Shown here in pieces: positions 10,675 through 21,904 of a stretch of DNA of 64,000 bases. How positions within the stretch are numbered: position 1 is the first letter of the stretch; each line of letters begins with the position of its first letter. The stretch spans positions 115,660,866 to 115,724,865 of the forward strand of contig JAYESD010000010.1 of NCBI GenBank assembly GCA_036927565.1. Reading direction: 5' to 3'. This DNA is from Tuctoria greenei (lineage: Eukaryota; Streptophyta; Magnoliopsida; Poales; Poaceae). The notes beneath the pieces are model-generated. The model ran no database searches. It worked only from the letters and a program-made list of their open reading frames with translations, and had not been told where the DNA came from. Position numbers and translations under genes: made by a program.

Positions 10675-11182
10675 TGTTGGATAATAGGCAGTACGCTATT
10701 TTAGCAATTTTACTGCATCACCCAAGAAACATGCGAGTACAGAGGTTATAGATCGTTACCACTAGACGTGCAACACAGTGGAACGTAGATGCGTGTTGGT
10801 GTAGGAGATGTAGACGATCTCGTCCTTCTCCTTCTCGTCCACGTCACGATAGCAGGTAGACGATCACGTTCGTCGTAGTCGATCAGCGCAACAGTAGCAG
10901 CAGCGCCTCCACGGAGTCCACACGTACAGGGAAGAATACTGTGCACCGGTGTGCTAGCACCGCGTTCGCGGCAAGGGTCTCGACGTGAGTCCTGCGGAGG
11001 GGTGGCGGCTAGGGCTGTTACGTGGTGGAGTAATTAGCCCCTAACCCTACCCCTCGTATTTATAAGCGTACTAATGAGCTTTTAGATCGCATGCCCATTA
11101 GTACTCTAATTGCTTATGGATCAAATATCCAACAGGCCTTAATTCGAATTGTTATGATTACCTCTTAGGCATATTACCAACA
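10675..11182 (-). repeat. Copia 3' LTR, minus-strand element
   Basis: 508-bp segment beginning TGTTGGATAATAGG and ending ATTACCAACA on the plus strand, bounded on both sides by TGTTGG/CCAACA inverted ends typical of Copia LTRs. The purine-rich tract on the minus strand (AGTGAGAGAT) lies directly inside at 11183-11192. The 5-bp target sequence on its outer side is ATTTG; no partner was found because the rest of the element is missing. Confidence 0.65.
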
Positions 11183-12236
11183 ATCTCTCACTTGCACTAG
11201 AGACAATCATCTAGCAAATCTTTTCGATATTCCAACCCCTTAAGTGTGTGATCTGTTAGGTTTATGTGCAGTCAGTTGTGAATGGAAACCGTTTCTACAC
11301 AGGTCAGAAGAGGTACCTAGCAGGACATACTGACCTGAATGTACATAAAGATCATATCGGTCTAACCTAGATACATTCAACATGCTAATCCTTTTGCGTC
11401 ACGATACCAGTCAAGCTTAAGGCGAGATGCGTGTCATCCTTATGATATATCGACCATTCACTCGATCAAATAGTGGATTCATTCTATGACTAATTTTTAG
11501 TCATTGTGATTAACCTTTAATCACCTTGGAATGACCATACACTTTCAAATCCAACTATCTCGAGGAGCCCAAAGATATCTCTCCTATTATTAAAGAGGGA
11601 CAAATCCCATCTTGATCCGCACACATCCCAGTCTATGTTTTATTATGTACTCGAAGACTATTTTTATGACCACAGTTACGGAGTAGCGTTTGGTAGTATC
11701 AAAGTACACAACTACACACAGTGAGAAACAATGGTGATCTCAGGTCTAAGGATCTAGCAGGTGTATCACTCAAGACCAACTGATGGCACATACGAAAATA
11801 ACAATCCTAGCAGTGTGTCAGAGTGGGTCTATCCAACACCATGTTCACTAATATGTGTTCACATTATTAATCTGGTATCTCCATATCTATGATCCGTGAA
11901 ACATGATCATCAAATAATACACGTGCTAGCCTATGTGATATCATTATCTCATATAATGATATAGACTAGGGATCATTTGGAGTAACATTACTTTTAACAA
12001 AGAGTTTCATCAACAAGTCATATACTTGATTCTCAATGTAAATAATGATTACTCATATAACAATTTATTTAACAATACATAAACATAGCTATGACACAAG
12101 TCTCCCACTACACACTATGATCACTGATGTAAGTATCTAATACCCATAGATCTCGTGTGCATCTCATGCTTTGATTGTGATAGAGGATTTGTCAACGGAT
12201 GTGCAACATTCAAATCCGTGTGCACCTTGCATATCT
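11183..12236 (-). other. Copia 3' non-coding region
   Basis: Stretch between the LTR and the end of the Copia pol remnant. No ORF or RNA gene seen. It is AT-rich and reads as the untranslated 3' part of the minus-strand Copia element. Confidence 0.45.
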
Positions 12237-12763
12237 TCACGTCACCTCAGTCGATGATATCTCGAATGAGGTGATAGCGTCGTTGTATGTGTTTGAATCT
12301 TTTGTGTGATCTAGGCTCCTTTGACTATGCGATGACTCTACTATTGTCACAATAGAGATCCACAGAACTTGACACACTAGGAACAACACCCAACTCAGAA
12401 ACAAATTTTCTGATCCAAACAACTTCCTTTGTAGCTTCAGAAGCTGCAATATACTCTGTCTCTGTCATTGAATCTACTACTGTATCTTGCTTGGAACTTT
12501 TCCAGATCACACTGCCCCTCTATTGAGGCAGAATACAAAACCAGATTGCGATCTAGAATCATCCTTATCACTTTGGAAGCTAGCATCGGTGTAACCATTT
12601 ACAACAAGCTCTTCTTCACCTCCAAACACTAAGAACACATCCTTATTTCTTCTCAAGTACTTAAGGATGTTTTTGACAACGGTCCAATGAGCATCACCAT
12701 AATCCGATTGATACCTTCTCGTGATGCTTAGAGCATAAGATACATCTGGGCGTATACATAGCA
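12237..12763 (-). pseudogene. Copia pol C-terminal remnant (RT end to RNase H)
   Basis: Minus-strand frames carrying the end of a Ty1/Copia polyprotein. At 12763-12507 it reads from CIRPDVSYALSITRRYQ to the RNase H start GYTDASFQSDKDDSRSQSG. At 12510-12325 it continues with KSSKQDTVVDSMTETEYIAASEA and DLYCDNS. These are hallmark motifs: (A/G)YxDAD/S, KKQxxVxxSSxEAEY and DN. A frame change near 12510 breaks the chain. The upstream remainder is missing: the frame ends exactly at the edge of the Tekay-1 LTR (12764), but no continuation is found beyond the far edge at 25133. Confidence 0.8.
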
Positions 12764-15700
12764 TGTCACACCTGGTAATAAGAAGACAACCAGATGCTTT
12801 CCACATGTATGCCAGGATCAGTTCAACTCATACATGTGTAGACGAAAGTGAAATACCAAATAAAATACCATGTTCGAGTACATCACCTTATTACATAAAT
12901 GACCTTCCAGGTCTAAAGTAAAAGTACACAAGCAGCGGAAAAACATAACAAGGGCTCCAAACACAGGCATTGCATGGGGGAGCGCCAGCCTAGAACATCT
13001 CTTCGGGATCTCCATAGAAGTCCTGGTTCTCCACCTCAGCGTCTTCGTAGACTGGGGGGGGGGGGGAGTATGCAACTAACAAGTTTGAGTACCAACGATA
13101 CTCGCAAGTTGGGAAGTTATGACATGTGTGGTTCACAACAAGGAAGGCAATTAATAGGTTAAGCACTATAGCAGTAACAACCTACTCTTAATTGTTTATT
13201 AAGCACCTACATCTAGGTGAAAATCCCAACCAACATCCCAAAATTAATCCAGGTAAAACCAAACCCAAATCATCCATTATGTAACCATGTGCTAATTATG
13301 AATTTGGTTTCCAAGCCACTCGTGTCTGTGAGCACGGCCGTCTAGACAGTTCGACAAAACTCTGCAGAGTGTGTATCCTGTACCCATAGTTCGTGATTCT
13401 GTCCCATGTTGCCAGGTGGACTAAGGTAAACCTCTCTGATGCCCGTGGTAGCTAACCACTAATTACACACTTCCGTAGGTGTGTGGCCAGGAGTTCACTA
13501 CGAGGTGTTTCCAATGGTTCTCCTGACTTGCAATGGGTACTCTAAGGTTTCACCGCTCCGGCACCTGGAGTCTATTTTCCCTCCGCCAGGAGAAGCCCCC
13601 TCTTGAGCCATGCAGATCCCAAGGCAAAGCCCATTCCCCGCCCAATCAATTACCTATGCTACATTGGGATAGACCAAATTACTAAACCAAGTTGTCCCAT
13701 ATACAATTCTGTGGTGATACTAAAAGGCTTAGCAACTTCTTCCATAAACCGGTCCATAGAATCCGATAGGTATCAAGCCCCAAACCAAGGTCTTGTGCAC
13801 GCATGCACCAATCCATACAAAACCCCCTATCAGATTCCTATCTACTAAATTCCATTATAACCATCAATTCATGTATCGTAATACATCAAATGAAATCTTG
13901 TAGATAAATATATCATTTTCAAGTTAAGCATGGCTAAGCGTAAACTAATTTTTAATAGTAAAACACCCAAACCATGCTGACAAGGAATATTGTGAAAAAT
14001 CTAGGAAAACATAACATAGGTTTCATATTTTAATTTAGCATGCTACTAACTAAAACTTAACAAAAAGGGTGCAAGATGGTCAAGGAACTTGCCTCCAAAT
14101 TGTGCTTTGGTGTCGTCGGGAAACTGTTGCTCTTGGAGGTTAAAAGTGGGTTCTGGCCCCGACTCTAAATTACGACGAAGCACGAAAAATAACATACAAT
14201 AAGAACATAATAAAATGCAAACAATTCAAATAAACACAAATTCCTACGCAAAAGTGATTTTTAGGGTTGGTTTTTATTATAGACATACATCCATTGATGA
14301 GAATTTAAAGTTAAATAAAATTTATTGAGTAAAACATATTTTTATAGATTTTATACCATTTTTATATTTATTAGAACCCTAATATTATTTTCTAGAAATT
14401 TTTATCCTTCAAAATAAGCTTAAATTAGATTTATAATCAATAATGAAAATTTTTACAATTTTAAATTATTTTTACTAATTATTTCTATGTGCGAAACAAT
14501 TTCTATGAACTAAATATACTTAAAAGTATTTTTATGACTATTTCAGCAAGTTAAATGAATTAATAAAAATAATACAGAAATGAAAATAAATAAAACATAT
14601 TTAAATCTGTTTTTATAAGTATTTTATACAAATTAAGGACTTTTATTTAATTTTTAGAACTAACAGGGGCTTTTCTGTAAAAACAGAACTATTCCAGTGG
14701 CTAAAAATAATTTTTATTAAGTCCAAGGATTATTCTACAATTTTTTCAGATTTTATTTGCTATTTTATAATACTCCAGGGGCTTAAAAACACTTTTTATT
14801 CAATTTACCAGTATTTTTCTAGTTTCTAGAAAGTCCAGGGGCTAGTTTAACATTTACAGGGGTTAGACTTGAATTTTAGAAGAACTCAGGGGGTAGCTCG
14901 CAAGTTTCCAGGGGCTTGGGCGCAAAACCAGCGGCGGGAAAAAGGGTTTGAATGTGGGCCGTCGAATTTAAAATGGAAGGCCCAGATTTAATTAACCGAA
15001 GGGGTACGCTGGGTTTTAATCTCGGTCGTCCATTCAAAATGAACGGCCGACAGAGGGCCACGTCGCCCCGAATGGCGGGAGCGACGGCGCAGGGCGGCGC
15101 GCGGCGGAGGTGACGCGCGCGTGGCGGCGATCTCGCCGGAGTTGATCGAAAATGCGCTACAGAAACTTTGGGGCACATTTGACTAGCGCAAAATGGTGAG
15201 GAGGGTACGGGGGTCTCACCAGAGGTTGTCGCACGACCGGAAAATGGACAGAAGGGGGTGGGCGACAGTGATCGACGGCGAAGCTCCTCAGCGCCCGACG
15301 AAGTCGGCGCCGCAGAGACCCTCTCCAACGATGATGATGTCCAGCAAGCTCCTGGGGACATGGCGAAGGTGTTAGGCTAGTTACCGAGGCGCGGAAATGA
15401 ATGGAGCGACGGGAACGCGAAGGGTTTTACCGAGCTCGGCGGCGCTAGGGTTTGGGGCGTCGGGGTGAGGAAATTGAGGGGAAATCGGCCGGTATTTATA
15501 GGGCTTTGGTTGAGTAACGGGCGGCGACCATGATGGGCACGACGGGGGTGATTGATTTGGGGTAACGGGCGACATTGAAAAATGGTGGGGGGGGGGGGGG
15601 AATGGGCGGCGCTGTGATGGCGCACGACCGTTATAGCGCGGGTGCGAGAGGTGGGAGGAAGCACCGACAGGCGGGGCCGGCCTGTCATCGAGGGGGAGAG

Positions 15701-16065
15701 AGAGGGTGCGGGCGCAGGGAGTGGGCTGGCGCGCAGGGCCCAGGTGACAGAGAGGAAAGGAGAGGAGAGGAGGCGCGGGCCGGTGCGGGAGAGAGGAGGG
15801 AAATGGGCCAGGGGCGGAAATTCGGCCCAGGGGCAGTTTTTCTTTTTCTTTTTCCTTTTTTTTCTTTTCTGTTTTTTTTTTCTTCTCTTTTATGTTTTGA
15901 ATTTGTAAATTAAATTTCTAGTGAATATAAATTTTCAAAAATTCACACAATCATTCAAACATGATGCAACTTGCCTTATATGAATTTTATTCCCAAGAAA
16001 CTGTTTTTATCTCAAGAGAAATTCATTTTACAATTTTTTTTCTCTCAAAAATAGTGGGTGTTACA
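12764..16065 (-). repeat. Tekay-1 3' LTR
   Basis: 3302 bp, TGTCACACC...GGTGTTACA on the plus strand. It is homologous to 21905-25132 with many substitutions and small indels. It includes a GC-rich zone (about 15010-15830), a poly-G run of 13 at 13054-13066 and of 14 at 15587-15600, and on the minus strand a TATA-like TATAAATA at 15500-15493. A pyrimidine-rich tract lies near 15838-15890. Confidence 0.85.
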
Positions 16066-16104
16066 ACTCTACCCCCCTAAAAAGAAATCTCGCCCTCGAG
16101 ATTT
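16066..16104 (-). other. Polypurine tract and conserved hairpin, Tekay-1
   Basis: Next to the LTR the minus strand reads a purine-rich TAGGGGGGTAGAGT, the plus-strand primer for reverse transcription. Just before it, 16085-16104 is a perfect inverted repeat, AAATCTCG-CCCT-CGAGATTT, between the pol stop and the polypurine tract. The same hairpin is present in Tekay-2 (31670-31687). Confidence 0.7.
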
Positions 16105-16111
16105 GGACGTC

Positions 16112-17173
16112 CTAAGAGAATAGACTGGGAAACTCTGCTTTGAGGTCTTCTTCTCTTTCCCAAGTCGCCTCTTCTTCGGAGTGATGTTTCCATTGAACTT
16201 TGCACACACGAGTAACTTTATTCCTCGTAACTCGTTCTGACGTCTCGAGAATCTTAACAGGTTGTTCTGCATAGGTCAGGTCCTCTTGTACGTCTACTGC
16301 TTCCAATGGCAATTGTTCTTCAGGGACTCTTAAGCATTTCTTCAATTGTGACACGTGGAATACATCATGTACATCTGATAAGTGAGATGGTAACTCAAGC
16401 CGATAGGCTACTTCTCCTCTTTTCTCCAATACTTTGAAAGGACCAATATATCGGGCTGATAATTTGCCCTTCACCTTGAATCGTCTCAACCCTCTCACGG
16501 GTGACACCTTGAGGTACACATAATCACCAATCTCAAAGGATAAATCACGATGGCGAGTATCAGCATAACTCTTCTGCCTTGACTGAGCCGTCTTCAAATT
16601 CTCCTGGATTTCTTGTACTTGTCTCTCAACTTCTCTTAACACTTCAGGCCCAAATACTTGGCTTTCCCCGGTTTGATTCCAAAACAATGGTGTTCTGCAC
16701 TTCCGTCCATACAAAGCTTCAAACGGAGACATCTTCAAACTGGCTTGATAACTGTTGTTATAAGAAAATTCAGCATACGGTAGGTTCTTATCCGAACTCC
16801 TACTATTTTTCAAAGCACACGCTCTCAGCATATCTTCAAGAATTGGATTAGTGCGCTCTGTTTGACCGTCAGTTTGCGGATGATATGCCGAGCTGAAATT
16901 CAGTCAGGTATCCATAGACTCATGCAACTTTTGCCGAAATCTGGAAGTGAACTGAGTACCCCTATCCGATATTATTTTCTTAGGTACTCCATGCAGGCAT
17001 ACAATTCTTGCCATATATAGTTCCGCCAATCTTAAACCAGAATAGCTTTCTTTTAGTGGGATAAAGTGAGCCACTTTGGTTAAATGGTCCACTATGACCC
17101 ATATAGAGTCGTATCCAGACTGAGTTCTCGGCAATCCCACAATAAAGTCCATACTTATTTCTTCCATTTCCAT
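16112..17173 (-). pseudogene. Tekay-1 integrase C-terminal half and chromodomain
   Basis: Minus-strand frame holding the integrase core from ISMDFIVGLPRTQSGYDSIW (first catalytic Asp in MDF) and IISDRGTQF (second Asp) through TDGQTERTNPILEDML (Glu). It continues with the GPF/Y-type region IGPFKVLEKRGEVAYRLELP and a C-terminal chromodomain, VKILETSERVTRNKV...VQWKHHSEEEATWE, ending at FPSLFS (16112). A TGA replaces Arg at 16904-16906 in MDT-stop-LNFSSAYHP, a likely CpG transition. The domain order integrase-chromodomain defines chromoviruses, and the large LTRs fit the Tekay/Del group. The frame is shifted by one base from the upstream RT frame near 17160. Confidence 0.85.
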
Positions 17174-19149
17174 TCAGGAATTTTAATTGGTTGAAGTAAT
17201 CCTGCGGGTCTTTGATGTTCTGCTTTGACCTTCTGACATGTGTCACACAGAGCTACATACTTCGCCACATCACGCTTCATTCCATGCCACCAATACCAAT
17301 CCTTTAGATCTTGATACATCTTTGTGCTTCCTGGATGAATAGAATATGACGAATCATGGGCTTCTCTCAGTATCAGTTCTCGAATCTCCTTGATATCAGG
17401 TACACATATTTTCTTCCCCAGCCATAAAGTTCCATGTTCATCTTCTTTAAAGTTTGGTGCTTTTCCTTCTTTCATTAGTTGCTTAATCTTCTGAATCCAC
17501 TTATCATTCTTTTGCCCTTCACTAATATACTTCTCCAGCGTGGAATCTACTTCCATAGACACTACCTCAGTATTTATAACGATACTAAGGTTTAGCCTTG
17601 CGAATTCCTCACATAACTGCGGTTGTTGACCTTGCAGTGCCAAGCTATTGCATTGAGCTGATCTGCTTAATGCATCTGCGACCACATTAGCTTTCCCAGT
17701 ATGATAGTTGATTCCGACATCAAAATCATTGATAAGTTCCAACCATCTGCGTTGTCTGAGATTTAGATCTGGTTGGGTGAAGATATACTTCAAACTCTTG
17801 TGGTCTGTGTAAATTTCAGTTCTTTTTCCTATAAGATAATGTCTCCATAACTTCAATGCATGAACCACTGCTGCTAACTCCAAGTCATGAGTAGGGTAAT
17901 TTCTTTCATGCTTTCTGAGTTGACGTGAAGCATAAGCCACTACATGTCCCTCTTGTATTAGTACACATCCCAGTCCTTGTCCGGATGCATCACAGTAAAC
18001 TGCAAATTCTTTCTGCATATCCAGCATAATCAACACTGGAGCAGTAGTCAACCTTTTCTTTAGCTCTGTAAAATTAGCTTCACACTCTGGTGTCCATTTG
18101 TACACAACTCCCTTCTCAAGTAACTTGGTTAACGGACGAGATATTTTTGAGAATCCTTCGATAAACCGGCGATAATAGCCTGCCATGCCCAAGAAACTCC
18201 TGATTTCCCCAACATTTTCTGGTGTTTTCCAATTCAGAACATTTTTCACTTTACTGGGGTCTACTGCTATTCCTCCCTGTGATATAACATGTCCCAGAAA
18301 TGACACTTCCTTTAACCAGAACTCATATTTACTTAGCTTTGCATACAACTGATGTTCCCGGAGTTTCTGTAAAGCCAATCTTAGGTGCTCCTCATGTTCC
18401 TCTTCACTTTTGGAGAATATCAAAATGTCGTCAATAAACACCACGACAAACTTATCCAGATACTCCATAAATACCTTATTCATAAGGTACATGAAATAAG
18501 CCGGGGCATTAGTTAAGCCAAAAGACATAACTGTGTACTCATATAATCCATATCTTGAAACAAATGCCGTCTTTGGTATGTCCGAGGGTCGTATCTTCAA
18601 TTAGTGATACCCTGATCGTAGATCAATCTTCGAGAACACACATGCACCTCTCAACTGGTCAAACAAATCCTCAATCCTTGGTAAATGATATTTGTTCTTG
18701 ATAGTTACTGCGTTGAGTACGCGATAATCCACACATAATCTCTGTGTGCCATCTTTCTTGGGCACAAATATCACTAGAGCTCCCCAGGGTGAGGAACTAG
18801 GATGAATGTATCCTTTTGCTAACAACTCATTGATATGATCCTTCAATTCTGCCAATTGTTTAGCATCCATCCTGTATGGTCGCTTGTAAATTGGTGTTGT
18901 ACCAGGTACTAATTCAATGAGGAATTCAATTTCTCTGTCAGGGGGCATACCCGGTAGTTCATCAGGAAACACATCCGGAAAGTCACAAACAACTTTGATC
19001 TCTTGTACTCCTTCAACCTGGTTGAGTCGTATTTTCTGAACTGGTGCTTGATCAGGACGAAACTCCACGTTTGTGCCATCCGTATGAGTCAGACATACTG
19101 TTCTAGTGGCACAGTGGATCACTCCTTTGTACTTGGTTAACCAATCCAT
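17155..19149 (-). pseudogene. Tekay-1 reverse transcriptase, RNase H and integrase N-terminus
   Basis: Two ORFs in one minus-strand frame, separated by a stop at 18601-18603 where Gln is expected (SGYH-stop-LKIRPSD). RT motifs: VPKKDGTQRLCVDYRVLN, FSKIDLRSGYH, FGLTNAPAYFM and the active site VVFIDDILIFSK. RNase H: FAVYCDASGQGLGCVL and YTDHKSLKYIF, ending NVVADALSR. Integrase zinc-binding H-H-C-C follows: REAHDSSYSIHPG and ALCDTCQ. A one-base deletion in a G run near 17163 (WKWKK-stop) shifts it out of frame with the integrase core. Apart from the stop and frameshift, the catalytic residues I can see are preserved. Confidence 0.85.
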
Positions 19150-19173
19150 TCCAAGAATAATGTCTATTCCTTG

Positions 19174-19416
19174 TCACTCCAGCACTATAAGGTTTGCTAA
19201 GAATGCTACCCCCCTAATGCTTATGCTTACATTAGGGCATACTTGCCTCGTCAACATCTCTCCTCCAGGAGAGTTGACTACTAATACTTGATTCATTAAT
19301 GTAACATTCATTCCATGTCTTCTTATGAATTCTTTTGCTATGAATGAATGTGTTGCACCAGAATCAAACAATACTGTAGAAGGATGGGAATCAGCAGGGA
19401 ACATACCGATCACCAC
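19174..19416 (-). pseudogene. Tekay-1 aspartic protease
   Basis: An 80-codon minus-strand ORF containing TVLFDSGATHSFIAKEF, with the intact catalytic triplet DSG, and the flap-like NSPGGEM. It lies in the same frame as RT (17155-19149) and ends at a TGA after LIVLE, where the Tekay-2 protein reads LIVLDSQG. Processing protease of the polyprotein; disabled only by its separation from the neighbours. Confidence 0.8.
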
Positions 19417-19428
19417 ATCTGATGCGTC

Positions 19429-20603
19429 TTGAGCTTCCTCCAGAACAACATGATTGACCCTTCCTCTAGACCGGTTCTGCTGCGAATGCTTTTCCGGACA
19501 GTTGTTGGAGTAATGTCCCTTGTCACCACATATATAGCAAGCTCCCCAAGTACTGGTGTCTTGAGCCTTGTTTCTTTGTTGATTTTGCTATGGTTGCCCA
19601 GTTGGTCGAGGGTTTGAAGTCATAGAACGTTGTTGATACATTTGAGGGCGTTGTGGTGGCATCTGCTGGTACTGGGGGCGCGCATACTGAGATTGAGGTC
19701 TGAATGAAGAGTTGTTAGTGTAGCGCTGTCCTTGATTATTGCCCATGGGACGAATCAGGTGTCCCGATTGCTGTGGGTTAAAGCGAGGACGATTGCTACT
19801 TGAAGACTGCCCCATCATCATCTTCCTTTTGCGGTCTTCTCCTTCGCACTCCTTCTTCTTTCTTTCTACCGTGAAAGCTTTACCCACCAGATGTTGGAAA
19901 CTAGCATAGTCACTGGAAGACATCATCAACTGTATCTCTTTGTCCAGTCCCTCTTTGAAACAGAATTGTTTCTTGGCATCAGTGTCAACATCTCCAGGGC
20001 CGTACCGAGATAATTGTGTAAACTTGTTCAAATACCCCCTTATGTTCATGTTCCCCTGCTTCAGTGCTAGGAACTCCATACGCTTGGCTTGAATTTCTCC
20101 TGCAGGTACATGATGATTGCGGAAGTTTTCTCTAAACTCTTCCCAGGTAATGTTGTCTGGGTTGCCATGAGCCGCAGTAAAAGCGGTCCACCAATCAGCT
20201 GCAGGTCCATGGAGTTGGTGTGATGCCAGTAACACCCTTTCCCTTCCTTCACATTGTACAATCCTTAGTTTACTTTCAATAGTATTGATCCAATCATCTG
20301 CATCCATGGGTTTCGTGGCGTTGGAGAAGCGTGGGGGTTGAGTGTTCATGAAGTCTCTTAAACAAAATCTTGGAGGTGGGGGTTGTGGTGGTGGAGGGGG
20401 TGGTGGTGCTTGATGAGCTTGTTGCATATTTTCACAATTTGTGTCAAGTTTTGCATCATTTGAAGTTGCATAGCCATCATATGCTGCATTTGGTTTGCAG
20501 CTGGTGCCCCACGAGCACCTCTTCCATTCCATTGAGGTAGTGGGACTTCATTATCCTGATTGGATGGCACACCACCCCCATGTCCTCTTCCTCTTCCTGC
20601 CAT
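19429..20603 (-). pseudogene. Tekay-1 gag
   Basis: Nucleocapsid/capsid gene. I place the start at the ATG at 20603 (MAGRGRGHGGG), which aligns with Tekay-2 MSGRGRGRG. The main part, 20532-19588, has the core gag motif MDADDWINTIESKLRIVQCEGRERVLLASHQLHGPAADWW and a long basic, Gln/Pro-rich tail. After a stop at 19588 the same frame continues into a CCHC zinc knuckle, CYICGDKGHYSNNCP (C-x2-C-x4-H-x4-C), near 19545-19500. A frameshift near 20430-20440 (after LTQIV) separates the N-terminal piece from the core. Lesions therefore: one frameshift and one stop within gag. Confidence 0.8.
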
Positions 20604-20852
20604 CTGAAATTGGGGTGTTGCTTTAGAAATAAAAGATAAGAGAGAAACTATTCTATACGTCTTTCCCACTATATGCATCAATAAGGAGATAGAGAAAATA
20701 AAGATCACTTTCATTAAACAAACACAAACATGGATAATCAAGTTCTCAAAACAAAATCATACAACTCAAGATTACACAAATCGTCACTACATCGCTCTTA
20801 TTACAACTCATGGGTAAGTGTCTTAATCTTGAGTTGTAGGGCAGGCCAGAGT

Positions 20853-21722
20853 CTACTCTCGCTCCTCGGGGTCCTCCTCCTCGTTTGGGTCTTCATCGTC
20901 ATCTCCATCATATCCCGAGTTGCTGCCACGAGACTCGTTGCCATGCGGAGGAGAGTTGGCTGGCTGTTGCGGCACAGAAGGCTCCCCTGAGTCTGGCTCC
21001 TCGTCTGAAGAGTAGTCCATCGAGTCGGTATCGCCACGACCAACACGGCGGTCAGGAGAGTCCGGGATCCAAGTGGAGGTGTCTGAAGCATACCCATCTG
21101 GGTCCTCGTCGGTGATCCGACGGTACCTCCTCACTTGCCTTTCATAATGTGCTGCCAGGTCACGAACATCCTGAATTTCTTGTTGAGCCTTGTGGAGATG
21201 AATGCTGAGGCGCTCCACGTCATCAACTGTCTTGTGAGTCTGTGGAAGGGTCAGGGGCCCCTCCACGTACCTGGTGACAAAGTTGCCAGTGCCGCTGGGA
21301 CGCTGGGGAGTGTAGGCGTGTACTGAGTTCCGCAGCTGGTAGCGGTAAGTGTGGCTCCAATAGGTGATGGCCTCCCAGCTGACATCCTGCTCAGCATGGC
21401 GTCAGTAGCTCCTTGCAGCAGGGGTACGGTGCACCTTGAGTAGTTCATCCCCATAGTAGACAAATAGCTTGCATGACCACTCGATCCGGTAGGGACGCTG
21501 CATCCCAATAGAGTGGTAGGTGAGTGCCAGTCTCTCGTGTCTGTAGCCGGCGTCGAGCAGTATGGCTTGAAGTCGACATCAAAGTCGTCCTGCAGCTCTT
21601 CCATCGGTACAAATCACCACCGCACGTTGAGGATCATTTAGTGGGGTACGGCGGGCAGCAATCCTTCGGTTGGGAACATAGCCTCCAGTTGACATGCGAG
21701 CGGTTCTCCTGACGTTGGCCAT
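20853..21722 (-). pseudogene. Tekay-1 extra ORF upstream of gag, diverged H3-tail-like start
   Basis: Remnant of the ORF found intact in Tekay-2 at 36617-37384. The ATG at 21722 starts MANVRRTARMSTGGYVPNRR. TAR-x-STGG aligns with H3 residues 6-13, but K4 is Arg and K9 is Met. The frame stops about 45 codons in (TGA near 21590), and homology then continues in a second frame (21604-21251) and, after another shift, at 21266-20853. That last part is clearly related to Tekay-2: YTPQRPSGT, VEGPLTLPQ, VDDVERLS, DVRDLAAHYERQVRRYRRIT and SPDRR, ending in a Glu/Asp-rich tail (DDDEDPNEEEDPEERE). So the whole protein, not only its first residues, is an old part of this family. It lies between the primer-binding site and gag. 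Confidence 0.8.
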
Positions 21723-21886
21723 CTAAGATTTTGAAACAGGAGAGTGTCAGTAATAAAACAAATTAAAGAGTAAATGAAATAAGTGCAAGGTAAAGAATAC
21801 AAAGAAATTTTACAATTAATAATATTTGAAAATAGCAAAGTCCTTAAATCGTCCTTTTCTATCTAGGCTTGTGTCCTACGGGCAAC

Positions 21887-21901
21887 ACGGGTCTGATACC
21901 A
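21887..21901 (-). other. Primer-binding site, Tekay-1
   Basis: On the minus strand, three bases inside the 5' LTR, TGGTATCAGACCCGT is close to the complement of the initiator-Met tRNA 3' end; the usual G after CAGA is C here. Confidence 0.75.
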
Positions 21902-21904
21902 CTT

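Noticed and set aside
14876..15913. ORFs inside the Tekay-1 LTR, and similar ones in the other LTRs (24078-25029, 30636-31567, 39616-40512)
   Set aside because: They lie in the GC-rich LTR segment, differ in frame between paired LTRs, and show no recognisable domain.
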